A stretch of DNA of 64,000 nt. Source: Anoplopoma fimbria. Lineage: Eukaryota; Chordata; Actinopteri; Perciformes; Anoplopomatidae. Positions 37,141 to 49,130 of the stretch are shown piece after piece. The stretch's first letter is position 1, and each line of letters begins with the position of its first letter. Where the stretch lies: positions 3,605,512 to 3,669,511 of the forward strand of contig NC_072460.1 of the NCBI RefSeq assembly GCF_027596085.1, given 5' to 3'. The position numbers and the translations under genes are program-made. The notes beneath the pieces are model-generated. The model was not told where the DNA came from. It saw nothing but the letters and a program-made list of their open reading frames with translations, and searched no databases.

Positions 37141-37424
37141 AAGAACTGTTATGCTGCTTAAGAACTGTTATGCTGCTCATTCTGTACACATGACATCTAT
37201 TGCATTCTGTCCATCCTGGGAGAAGGATCCCTCCTCTGTCGTTCTCCCAGAGGTTTCTTCCTTTTTCTCCCTGTTAAAGGGGTTTTTTAGGGGAGTTTTT
37301 CCTGTGCCATGTGAGGGAAGGACAGAGGATGTCATGTGCACAGATTGTAAAGCCCTCTGAGGCAAATTTGTAATTTGTGATTCTGGGCTATACAAAATAA
37401 ACTGAATTGAATTGAATTGAATAG
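37141..37424 (+). mobile_element. Teleost retroelement tail with (TTGAA)n end, inserted in satellite
   Basis: Carries CTGTCCATCCTGGGAGAAGG, GAGGTTTCTTCCTTTTTCTCC, TTGTAAAGCCCTCTGAGGCA and GGGCTATACAAAATAAACTG, then GAATT repeats. This is a very common teleost LINE/SINE-type 3' end. It starts with an imperfect 19-base direct duplication (37141-37178) and is flanked on both sides by satellite. Only one copy was seen in the array, so it came later than the LINE or was not amplified. Confidence 0.75.
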
Positions 37425-38174
37425 CATGTCGAAAAAAAGTCATATTATAGCCTGGCAAAAAAATCTGAAAAAAGCCATTGAATAGCATGTAAAATAAGTC
37501 ATAGTATAGCATGTCGAAAAAATGTCATAAAAAAGTCATATAATAGCATGTCGAAAAAAAGTCATACTATAGCATGTTGAAAATAGTCATAAAAAGTCAT
37601 AGTATATTATGTCATAAAAAAGTCATATAATAGCATGTCGAAAAAAAGTCATGGTATAGCATGTCGAAAATAGTCATAAAAAAGTCATATTATAGCATGT
37701 TGAAAATAGTCATAAAAAAGTCATAGTATAGCACGTTGAAAAAAAAGCCATAGAATAGCATGTTGAATAAAGTCATGAAAAAGGTCATAGTATAACATGT
37801 CAAAGAAAGTCATAGTATATCACATGAAAATAAATCATAAAAAAGCCAGTGAATAGCATGTTGAATTAAGTCATAAAAGAGTCATGGCAAAGCATGTCAA
37901 ACAAGTCATATTATAGCATGGTAAAAAAATCTAAAAAAGTCATACTATAACATGTTGAAAATAGTCATAAAAAAGCCATGGAATAGCATGTAAAATAAGT
38001 CATAGTATAGCATGTTGAAAAAAGTCATAAAAAAGTCATAGTATAGCATGTCGAAAAAAAGTCATAGTATAGCATGTCGAAAAAATGTCATAAAAAAGTC
38101 ATAGTATAAAATGTCGAAAAAAAGTCATATTATAGTATGGTAAACAAATCTGAAAAAAGCCATGGAATAGCATG

Positions 38175-38208
38175 TAAAATAAGTCATAGTATACTATGAC
38201 TTATTTTA
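38175..38208. repeat. 34-bp perfect palindrome at array junction
   Basis: Two 17-base arms with no spacer. The left arm is ordinary satellite (TAAAATAAGTCATAGTA) and the right arm is its exact reverse complement. It marks the spot where satellite stops and unique DNA begins. Confidence 0.95.
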
Positions 38209-38352
38209 TATTACATAATTTACATAAAATACTACAGGTCTGTTGGGCAGTGGGCCCACCAGAGAATAAACCTTCATAGAGGCAAATAAGGTGGTGAACA
38301 AACACATCTGGAATGACCTACACAAACACGACAATAATCATGTTCCTCACAC
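38209..38352. other. Unique segment between palindrome and LINE copy 1
   Basis: About 144 bases unlike the satellite and unlike the corresponding part of the other LINE copies. It replaces the LINE 3' tail. Origin not recognised. Confidence 0.7.
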
Positions 38353-38734
38353 ATGTTAAAACAAGTATATTATTATAGTTTCAAGTGTTAAGTGTCAAGT
38401 GTACAGTATATTAATAAAGAAAAGAAAATACGTGCAGGGGTGTATAACTGTGAAATTGATAATCATCAAATTGTCCTGGGAATGTAAATGTCTGAGGCAG
38501 TGGGGGTCCATGGCTTTATGATGAACCAGACTGCAGACAGGAAGAAACAGTTTTTGTGGCGTGAGGTCTTGATCCTGATGGACTGCAGCCTCCTGCCAGA
38601 AAGGAAGGGAGATCTGCAATCTTCCCTGCCCGCCTCAGGGTCCTGGAAGCGAACAAGTCGTGGAATGACGGCAGATTGCAGCCAATCACTTTCTCAGCAG
38701 GATGAATGATACAAGTCTGCGCTTGTCCTAGGCA
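38353..38734 (-). mobile_element. Array LINE segment, copy 1 (3' tail missing)
   Basis: Same sequence as the other four copies from GTTAAAACAAGT onward. On the minus strand it reads SGRRLQSIRIKTSRHKNCFF, resembling the C terminus of teleost LINE reverse transcriptases (LPSGRR..SIR.RT.R..NSF). Shares the variants AGTGGGGGTCC and GTCTGCGCTTG with copy 2. Confidence 0.85.
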
Positions 38735-40153
38735 TGTATAGCATGTCCCAAAAAATCATAAAAAAGTAACAGTATAGCATGTCAAAACAAATCATAAAAA
38801 AGTCATTGTGAAGCATGTCGGAAAAAGTCGAAAAAAAGTCATATTATAGCATGGTAAAGAAATCAGAAAAAGCCAGAGTATAGCATGACGAGTTAAGTCA
38901 TAAAAAGCCATAGAATAGCATGTAAAATAAGTCATAGTATAGCATGTCGAAAAAAAAAAGCCACGGAATAGCATGTGAAAAAGTCATAAAAAAGACATAT
39001 TATAGCATGTTGAAAATAGTCATAAAAAAGCCATGGAATAGCATGTAAAATAAGTCATAGTATAGCATGTCGAAAAAAAGTCATAAAAAAGTCATAGTAT
39101 AGCATGTCGAAAAAAAGTCATATTATAGCATGGTAAAAAAATCTGAAAAAAGCCATGGAATAGCATGTAAAATAAGTCATAGTATAGCATGTCGAATAAA
39201 TTCATAAAAAAGTCATAGAATAGCAAAATAAAGTCATGAAAAAGTCATAGTATAGCATGTCGAAAAAGTCATAAAAAAAAGCCATGGAATTGCATGTAAA
39301 ATAAGTCATAGTATAGCATGTCGAAAAAAAGTCATAAAAAAGTCATAGTATAGCATGTCGAAAAAAAGTCATACTATAGCATGTCAAAAAAAAGTCATAA
39401 AAAAGGTCATAGTATAGCATGTCGAATAAAGTCATGAAAAAGCCATGGTATAACATGTCGAATAAAGTCATAGTATATCACATGAAAATAAATCATAAAA
39501 AAGCCAGTGAATAGCATGTTGAATTAAGTCATAAAAGAGTCATGGCAAAGCATGTCAAACAAGTCATATTATAGCATGGTAAAAAAAATCTAAAAAAGTC
39601 ATACTATAACATGTTGAAAATAGTCATAAAAAAGCCATGGAATAGCATGTAAAATAAGTCATAGTATAGCATGTCGAAAAAAAGTCATATAATAGCATGT
39701 CGAAAATAAGTCATATAATAGCATGTCGAAAAAATGTCATAAAAAAGTCATATTATAGCATGTCGAAAAAAAAGTCATAGTATAGCATGGTAAAAAAATC
39801 TGAAAAAAGCCATGGAATAGCATGTAAAATAAGTCATAGTATAGCATGTCGAAAAAATGTCATAAAAAAGTCATAGTATAGCATGTCGAAAAAAAGTCAT
39901 AAAAAAGGTCATAGTATAGCATGTCGAATAAAGTCATCAAAAAAGCCATGGTATAACATGTCAAAGAAAGTCATAGTATATCACATGAAAATAAATCATA
40001 AAAAAGCCAGTGAATAGCATGTAAAATAAGTCATAGTATAGCATGTCGAAAAAATGTCATAAAAAAGTCATAGTATAGCATGTCAAAAAAAAGTCATAAA
40101 AAAGCCATGGAATTGCATGTAAAATAAGTCATAGTACAACATGTTAAAAAAAA

Positions 40154-40694
40154 CCTTAGAATCAGATCAGAATCAGAAGTTGTTTATTGCCAAGTATGTT
40201 ACACATACAAGGCTAGGTGATTGATTGGTGCATAACAGCAAACAACAGTCATAATTTAAAAATAGAAATATGAAAATATACAATAAAATATGCTGAACAA
40301 ATAATCAAATTAGATTAAGTTAAAACAAGTATATGATTATAGTTTCAAGTGTTAAGTGTCAAGTGTACAGTATATTAATAAAGAAAAGAAAATACGTGCA
40401 GGGGTGTATAACTGTGAAATTGATAATCATCAAATTGTCCTGGGAATGTAAATGTCTGAGGCAGTGGGGGTCCATGGCTTTATGATGAACCAGACTGCAG
40501 ACAGGAAGAAACAGTTTTTGTGGCGTGAGGTCTTGATCCTGATGGACTGCAGCCTCCTGCCAGAAAGGAAGGGAGATCTGCAATCTTCCCTGCCCGCCTG
40601 TCCTGGAAGCGAACAAGTCGTGGAATGACGGCAGATTGCAGCCAATCACTTTCTCAGCAGGATGAATGATACAAGTCTGCGCTTGTCCTAGGCA
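40154..40694 (-). mobile_element. Array LINE segment, copy 2
   Basis: Complete repeated unit of about 540 bases. The 3' tail (CTTAGAATCAGATCAGAATC on the plus strand, i.e. an ATTCTGATT-type end) lies at the left, the reverse-transcriptase C-terminal remnant at the right. A short deletion near 40598 (GCCTGTCCTGG) removes bases found in other copies. Confidence 0.88.
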
Positions 40695-43088
40695 TGTATA
40701 GCATGTCCCAAAAAAATCATAAAAAAAGTAACAGTATAGCATGTCAAAACAAATCATAAAAAAGTCATTGTGAAGCATGTCCGAAAAAGTCGAAAAAAGT
40801 CATATTATAGCATGGTAAAGAAATCAGAAAAAGCCAGAGTATAGCATGACGAGTTAAGTCATAAAAAGCCATAGAATAGCATGTAAAATAAGCCATAGTA
40901 TAGCATGTTGAAAAAAAAAAGCCATAAAATAGCATGTGAAAAAGTCATAAAAAAGACATATTATAGCATGTCGAATAAATTCATAAAAAAGCCATACTAT
41001 AGCATGTTGAAAATAGTCATAAAAAAGCCATGGAATTGCATGTAAAATAAGTCATAGTATAGCATGTCGAAAAAAAGTCATATAATAGCATGGTAAAAAA
41101 ATCTGAAAAAAGCCATGGAATAGCATGTAAAATAAGTCATAGTATAGCATGTCGAATGAATTCATAAAAAAGCCATAGTATAGCATGTCGAAAAAAAGTC
41201 ATACTATAGCATGTTGAAAATAGTCATAAAAAAGCCATATTATAGAATGTCGAATAAAGTCATGAAAAAGGTCATAGTATAGCATGTCGAATAAAGTCAA
41301 AAAAAGGTCATAGAATAGCATGTCGAATAAAGTCATCAAAAAAGCCATGGTATAACATGTCGAATAAAGTCATAGTATATCACATGAAAATAAATCATAA
41401 AAAAGCCAGTGAATAGCATGTTGAATTAAGTCATAAAAGAGTCATGGCAAAGCATGTCAAACAAGTCATATTATAGCATGGTAAAAAAAATCTAAAAAAG
41501 TCATACTATAACATGTTGAAAATAGTCATAAAAAAGCCATGGAATAGCATGTAAAATAAGTCATACTATAGCATGTCGAAAAAAAGTCATAGTATAGCAT
41601 GTCGAAAAAAGTCATAGTATAGCATGTCGAAAAAAGTCATATAATAGCATGTCGAAAAAAAGTCATATTATAGCATGGTAAAAAAATCTGAAAAAAGCCA
41701 TAGAATAGCATGTAAAATAAGTCATAGTATAGCATGTCGAAAAAATGTCATAAAAAAGTCATAGTATAGCATGTCGAAAATAAGTCATAGTATAGCATGT
41801 CGAAAAAAGTCATAAAAAAGCCATAGTATAGCATAAAAAAAAAGTCATAGAATAGCAAGTCATAGTATAGCATGTCGAAAAAATGTCATAAAAAAGTCAT
41901 AGTATAGCATGTTGAAAAATAGCAAAAAAGTCATAGTATAGCAAATAAAGTCATAGTATATCACATGAAAATAAATCATAAAAAAGCCAGTGAATAGCAT
42001 GTTGAATTAAGTCATAAAAGAGTCATGGCAAAGCATGTCAAACAAGTCATATTATAGCATGGTAAAAAAAATCTAAAAAAGTCATACTATAACATGTTGA
42101 AAATAGTCATAAAAAAGCCATGGAATAGCATGTAAAATAAGTCATAGTATAGCATGTCGAAAAAAAGTCATAGTATAGCATGTCGAAAAAAAGTCATATA
42201 ATAGCATGTAAAAAATAAAAAAGTCATACTATAGCATGTTGAAAATGGTCAAAAAAAGCCATGGAATAGCATGTTAAAAAAGTCATAGTATAGCATGTCG
42301 AAAAAGGCCATATAATTGCATGTCGAAAAAAAGTCATAGTATAGCATGGTAAAGAAATCAGAAAAAGCCATAGTATAGCATGACGAGTTAAGTCATAAAA
42401 AGCCATAGAATAGCATGTAAAATAAGTCATAGTATAGCATGTCGAATAAATTCATAAAAAAGCCATGGTATAACATGTCGAAAAATAGAATCATAAAAAA
42501 GTCATAGTATAGCATGTTGAAAAAAAAAAAAGTCATATATAGCATGTCGAAAAAAGTTATAAAAAAGACATATTATAGAATGTCGAATAAATTCATAAAA
42601 AAGCCAAAGTATAGCATGTTGAAAGAAAAGCCAAAGAACAGCATTTGAAAAAAGTCATAAAAAAGCCATACTATAGCATGGCGGAAAAAGTCATAGTATA
42701 GCACGTTGAAAAAAAAGCCATAGAATAGCATGTCGAATAAAGTCATGAAAAAGGTCATAGAATAGCATGTCGAATAAAGTCATGAAAAAAGTCAAGTAAG
42801 CATGGTATAACATGTCAAAAAAAGTCATAGTATAGCATGAAAATAAATCATGAAAAAAAAATAGCATGAAAATAAGTCAATAGCATGTTGAATTAAGTCA
42901 TAAAAGAGTCATGGCAAAGCATGTCAAACAAGTCATATTATAGCATGGTAAAAAAAATCTAAAAAAGTCATACTATAACATGTTGAAAATAGTCATAAAA
43001 AAGCCATGGAATAGCATGTAAAATAAGTCATAGTATAGCATGTCGAAAAAAGTCATAAAAAAGTCATAGTACAACATGTTAAAAAAAA

Positions 43089-43634
43089 CCTTAGAATCAG
43101 ATCAGAATCAGAAGTTGTTTATTGCCAAGTATGTTACACATACAAGGCTAGGTGATTGATTGGTGCATAACAGCAAACAACAGTCATAATTTAAAAATAG
43201 AAATATGAAAATATACAATAAAATATGCTGAACAAATAATCAAATTAGATTAAGTTAAAACAAGTACATTATTATAGTTTCAAGTGTTAAGTGTCACGTG
43301 TACAGTATATTAATAAAGAAAAGAAAATACGTGCAGGGGTGTACAACTGTGAAATTGATAATCATCAAATTGTCCTGGGAATGTAAATGTCTGAGGCAGT
43401 GGTGGTCCATGGCTTTATGATGAACCAGACTGCAGACAGGAAGAAACAGTTTTTGTGGCGTGAGGTCTTGATCCTGATGGACTGCAGCCTCCTGCCAGAA
43501 AGGAAGGGAGATCTGCAATCTCCCCTGCCCGCCTCAGGGTCCTGGAAGCGAACAAGTCGTGGAATGACGGCAGATTGCAGCCAATCACTTTCTCAGCAGG
43601 ATGAATGATACAAGTCTGTGCTTGTCCTAGGCAT
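43089..43634 (-). mobile_element. Array LINE segment, copy 3
   Basis: Full repeated unit. Differs from copies 1 and 2 at shared positions (GTCACGTGTACAG, AGTGGTGGTCC, GTCTGTGCTTG), variants it has in common with copies 4 and 5. Confidence 0.88.
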
Positions 43635-46600
43635 GTATAGCATGTCCCAAAAAATCATAAAAAAGTAACAGTATAGCATGTCAAAACAAATCATAAAAAA
43701 GTCATTGTGTCGAAAAAAAGTCATATTATAGCATGGTAAAAAAATCAGAAAAAGCCAGAGTATAGCATGACGAGTTAAGTCATAAAAAGCCATAGAATAG
43801 CATGTAAAATAAGTCATAGTATAGCATGTCGAAAAAAGTCATAAAAAAGACATATTATAGCATGTTGAAAAAAAAAAGTCATATAATAGCATGTGAAAAA
43901 GTCATAAAAAAGACATATTATAGCATGTCGAATAAATTCATAAAAAAGCCATATTATAGCATGTCGAATAAAGTCATGAAAAAGTCATAGTATAGCATGT
44001 GAAAAAAGTCATAAAAAAGCCATAGTATAGCATGTCAAATAAAGTCATAGTATATCACATGAAAATAAATCATAAAAAAGCCAGTGAATAGCATGTTGAA
44101 TTAAGTCATAAAAGAGTCATGGCAAAGCATGTCATATTATAGCATGGTAAAAAAAATCTAAAAAAGTCATACTATAACATGTTGAAAATAGTCATAAAAA
44201 AGCCATGGAATAGCATGTAAAATAAGTCATAGTATAGCATGTCGAAAAAAAGTCATAAAAAAGTCATAGTATAGCATGTCAAAAAAAAAGTCATATAATA
44301 GCATGTAAAAAAAAAGTCATAGTATAGCATGGTAAAGAAATCATAAAAAGCCAGCTAGTATAGCATGACGAAAAAGTCATGAAAAAAGCCATAGAATAGC
44401 ATGTAAAATAAGTCATAGTATAGCATGTCGAAAAAATTCATAAAAAAGCCATAGTATAGCATGTCATGTTGAAAAAGTCATAAAAAAGTCATAGTATAGC
44501 ATGTTGTCATAAAAAAGTCAAAATAATGTCGAAAAAAAGTCATAAAAAAGACATATTATAGAATGTCGAATAAATTCATAAAAAAGCCAAGGTATAGCAT
44601 GTTGAAAGAAAAGCCAAAGAACAGCGTTTGAAAAAAGTCATAAAAAACCCATACTATAGCATGGCGAAAAAAGTCATAGTATAGCACGTTGAAAAAAAGT
44701 CATAGAATAGCATGTCGAATAAAGTCATAAAAAAGTCATAGTATAGCATGTCGAATAAAGTCATCAAAAAAGCCATGGTATAACATGTCAAAGAAAGTCA
44801 TAGTATATCACATGAAAATAAATCATAAAAAAGCCAGTGAATAGCATGTTGAATTAAGTCATAAAAGAGTCATGGCAAAGCATGTCAAACAAGTCATATT
44901 ATAGCATGGTAAAAAAATCTAAAAAAGTCATACTATAGCATGTGAAAAAGTCATAGTATAGCATGTCGAAAAAAGTCATATATAGCAGCATGGTAAAAAA
45001 GTCTGAAAAAAGCCATGGAATAGCATGTAAAATAAGTCATAGTATAGCATGTCGAAAAAAGTCATAAAAAAGCCATAGTATAGCATGTCGAAAAAAAGTC
45101 ATAGTATAGCATGTCGAAAAAAGTTATAAAAAAGACATATTATAGAATGTCGAATAAATTCATAAAAAAGCCATAGAATAGCATGTAAAAAAAGTCATAG
45201 TATATCACATGAAAATAAATCATAAAAAAGCCATGAATAGCATGTTGAATTAAGTCATAAAAGAAAGCATGTCGAAAAAAGTCATATTATAGCATGGTAA
45301 AAAAAAAAAGTCATACTATAACATGTTGAAAATAGTCATAGTATAGCATGTCATGTAAAAAAAAGTCATAGTATAGCATGTCGAAAAAAAAAAAAGTCAT
45401 AGTATAGCATGTCGAAAAAAAGTCATATAATAGCATGGTAAAAAAATCTGAAAAAAGCCATAGTATAGCATGTCGAAAAAAGTCATATAATAGCATGTCA
45501 TAAAAAAGTCATAGTATAGCATGTCAAAACAAAGTCATAAAAAAGCCACGGAGTATAGCATGTGAATAAATTCATAAAAAAGTCATAGTATAGCATGTTG
45601 AAAATAGTCATAAAAAAGCCATGGAATAGCATGTAAAAAAGTCATAGTATAGCATGTCGAAAAAAGTCATAGTATAGCATGTAAAAAAATCATGAAAAAA
45701 GCCATGGAATAGCATGTAAAATAAGTCATAGTATAGCATGTCGAAAAAAAGTCATAGTATAGCATGTCAAAAAAGTCATAGTATAGCATGTTGAAAAAAG
45801 TCATAAAAAAGTCATACTATAGCATGTTGAAAAAAGTATCATGTTAAAAAAAGCCATAGAATCAGATCAGAATAGCATGTCATAAAAAAGTCATAGGAAT
45901 AGCATGTCGCAAAAAAGTCATAAAAATAGCATGTATAGTCATGTAGATGTTAAAAAAGTATAAAAAAGTCATAGTATAGCATGTTGAAAATAGTCATAAA
46001 AAAGTCATCAAAGAATAGCATGTAAAATGAAGTCAAATAGCATGAAAAAAAGTCATAGTATAGCATGTCGAAAAAAGTCATAAAAAAGACATATTATAGA
46101 ATGTCGAATAAATTCATAAAAAAGCCAAAGTATAGCATGTTGAAAGAAAAGTCATAGAATAGCATGTTGAAAAAAGTCATAAAAAAGCCATACTATAGCA
46201 TGTCGAAGAAGTCATAGTATAGCACGTTGAAAAAAAAGCCATAGAATAGCATGTCGAATAAAGTCATGAAAAAGGTCATAGTATAGCATGTCGAATAAAG
46301 TCATCAAAAAAGCCATGGTATAACATGTCAAAAAAGTCATAGTATATCACATGAAAATAAATCATAAAAAAGCCAGTGAATAGCATGTTGAATTAAGTCA
46401 TAAAAGAGTCATGGCAAAGCATGTCAAACAAGTCATATTATAGCATGGTAAAAAAAATCTAAAAAAAATCATATGTTATAACATGTTAAAAAAATGGAAT
46501 AGTCATAAAAAAGTCATGGAATAGCATGTCGAAAAAATCAAGTCATAGTATAGCATGTAAAAAAATCATGAAAAAAGCCATAGAATAGCATGTAAAATAA

Positions 46601-47183
46601 GTCATAGTATAGCATGTTGAAAAAGTCAAAAAAAGCCATGGAATAGCATGTTAAAAAAGTCATAGTATAGCATGTCGAAAAAGGTCATATAATTGCATGT
46701 CGAAAAAAAGTCATATTATAGCATGGTAAAGAAATCAGAAAAAGCCAGAGTATAGCATGACGATAAGTCATAAAAAGCCATAGAATAGCATGTAAAATAA
46801 GTCATAGTATAGCATGTCGAATAAATTCATAAAAAAGCCATAGTATAGCATGTCGAAAAAAAGTCATATAATAGCATGTTGAAAATAGTCATAAAAAAGA
46901 CATATTATAGCATGTCGAAAAATTCATAAAAAAGCCATAGTATAGCATGAAATCAAAAAAAAGTCATAGTATAGCAAATAGTCATAAAAAAGCCATGGAA
47001 TAGCATGTTAAAAAAGTCATGTAAAAAAGTCATATAATAGCATGTTGAAAAAGTCATAAAGAAATCTGAAAAAAGCCATGGAATAGCATGTAAAATAAGT
47101 CATAGTATAGCATAAAAAAAGTCATAGTTATAGCATAGCAAAAATAGTCATAAAAAAGTCATAGTATAGCATGTTGAAAAAAA

Positions 47184-47729
47184 CCTTAGAATCAGATCAG
47201 AATCAGAAGTTGTTTATTGCCAAGTATGTTACACATACAAGGCTAGGTGATTGATTGGTGCATAACAGCAAACAACAGTCATAATTTAAAAATAGAAATA
47301 TGAAAATATACAATAAAATATGCTGAACAAATAATCAAATTAGATTAAGTTAAAACAAGTACATTATTATAGTTTCAAGTGTTAAGTGTCACGTGTACAG
47401 TATATTAATAAAGAAAAGAAAATACGTGCAGGGGTGTATAACTGTGAAATTGATAATCATCAAATTGTCCTGGGAATGTAAATGTCTGAGGCAGTGGTGG
47501 TCCATGGCTTTATGATGAACCAGACTGCAGACAGGAAGAAACAGTTTTTGTGGCGTGAGGTCTTGATCCTGATGGACTGCAGCCTCCTGCCAGAAAGGAA
47601 GGAGATCTGCAATCTTCCCTGCCCGCCTCAGGGTCCTGGAAGCGAACAAGTCGTGGAATGACGGCAGATTGCAGCCAATCACTTTCTCAGCAGGATGAAT
47701 GATACAAGTCTGTGCTTGTCCTAGGCATG
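47184..47729 (-). mobile_element. Array LINE segment, copy 4
   Basis: Full unit, same subfamily as copies 3 and 5. A one-base deletion (GGAAGGAGATC) changes frame, so the minus strand joins IGCNLPSFHDLFASRTLRRA to the downstream stretch. This part again resembles the LINE C terminus (GC.LPS...L..SR.LRRA). Confidence 0.88.
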
Positions 47730-48721
47730 TATAGCATGTCCCAAAAAAATCATAAAAAAGTAACAGTATAGCATGTCAAAACAAATCATAAAAAAGTCAT
47801 TGTGAAGCATGTCGGAAAAAGTCGAAAAAAAGTCATATTATAGCATGGTAAAAAAATCTGAAAAAGCCAGAGTATAGCATGACGAGTTAAGTCATAAAAA
47901 TACATAGAATAGCATGTAAAATAAGTCATAGTATAGCAAAAAAGTCATGAAAAAAGTCATAGTATAGCATGTTGAAAATAGTCATAGTATATCACATGAA
48001 AATAAATCATAGAAAAGCCAGTGAATAGCATGTTGAATTAAGTCATAGTATATCACATGTCATAAAATGGCCAGTGAATAGCAAAGCATGTCATGGCAAA
48101 ATGTCAAAAAGTCATATTATAGCATGGTAAAAAAATCTGAAAAAGTCATACTATAACATGTTGAAAAATAGTCATAAAAAAGTCATGGAATAGCATGTAA
48201 AAAAGTCATAGTATAGCATGTCGTAAAAAAGTCATAAAAAAGTCATAGTATAGCAATGTAAGTCATAGTAATAGCATGTCAAAAAAGTCATAGAATAGCA
48301 TGTCGAAAATAAGTCATAGTATAGCATGTCGAAAAAAGTCATATAATAGCATGTTTGAAAAAAGTCATAAAAAAGTCATTGTATAGCATGTTGAAAAAGT
48401 CATAAAAAAGTCATAGTATAGCAAATGTTAAAAAAAAAAGTCATATTATAGCTGAGGAAAATGTGTTATAAAAAAGATACTTATAGCATGTTGAAAAAGT
48501 CATAAAAAAGCCATGGAATAGCATGTTAAAATAAGTCATAGTAAGCATGTCGAAAAAAAGTATGTATATGTCTAAAAAAGTCATATTATTTATCCTTTGA
48601 AAAAAGCCTAGGTGATTGCATTGAATAAAGTCATCAAAAAGCAAACTAAATCAGTCATAAGTTTAGTAAAAAAATAGAAATATGCAAAAAATATTTAAAA
48701 TTAAAATATGCTGAAAAAAAT

Positions 48722-49130
48722 GCTGAACAAATAATCAAATTAGATTAAGTTAAAACAAGTACATTATTATAGTTTCAAGTGTTAAGTGTCACGTGTACAG
48801 TATATTAATAAAGAAAAGAAAATACGTGCAGGGGTGTATAACTGTGAAATTGATAATCATCAAATTGTCCTGGGAATGTAAATGTCTGAGGCAGTGGTGG
48901 TCCATGGCTTTATGATGAACCAGACTGCAGACAGGAAGAAACAGTTTTTGTGGCGTGAGGTCTTGATCCTGATGGACTGCAGCCTCCTGCCAGAAAGGAA
49001 GGGAGATCTGCAATCTCCCCTGCCCGCCTCAGGGTCCTGGAAGCGAACAAGTCGTGGAATGACGGCAGATTGCAGCCAATCACTTTCTCAGCAGGATGAA
49101 TGATACAAGTCTGTGCTTGTCCTAGGCATG
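48722..49130 (-). mobile_element. Array LINE segment, copy 5 (left part scrambled)
   Basis: Intact from TGCTGAACAAATAATCAAAT rightward. The 3' tail to the left (48600-48721) survives only as broken pieces mixed with satellite words. Same subfamily as copies 3 and 4. Confidence 0.85.

Noticed and set aside
38395..49103. Recurrent 73-74 codon frames on both strands of the LINE segments
   Set aside because: They recur only because the LINE segment recurs. The plus-strand frames are antisense, and the minus-strand ones are shifted or truncated remnants of a LINE C terminus.
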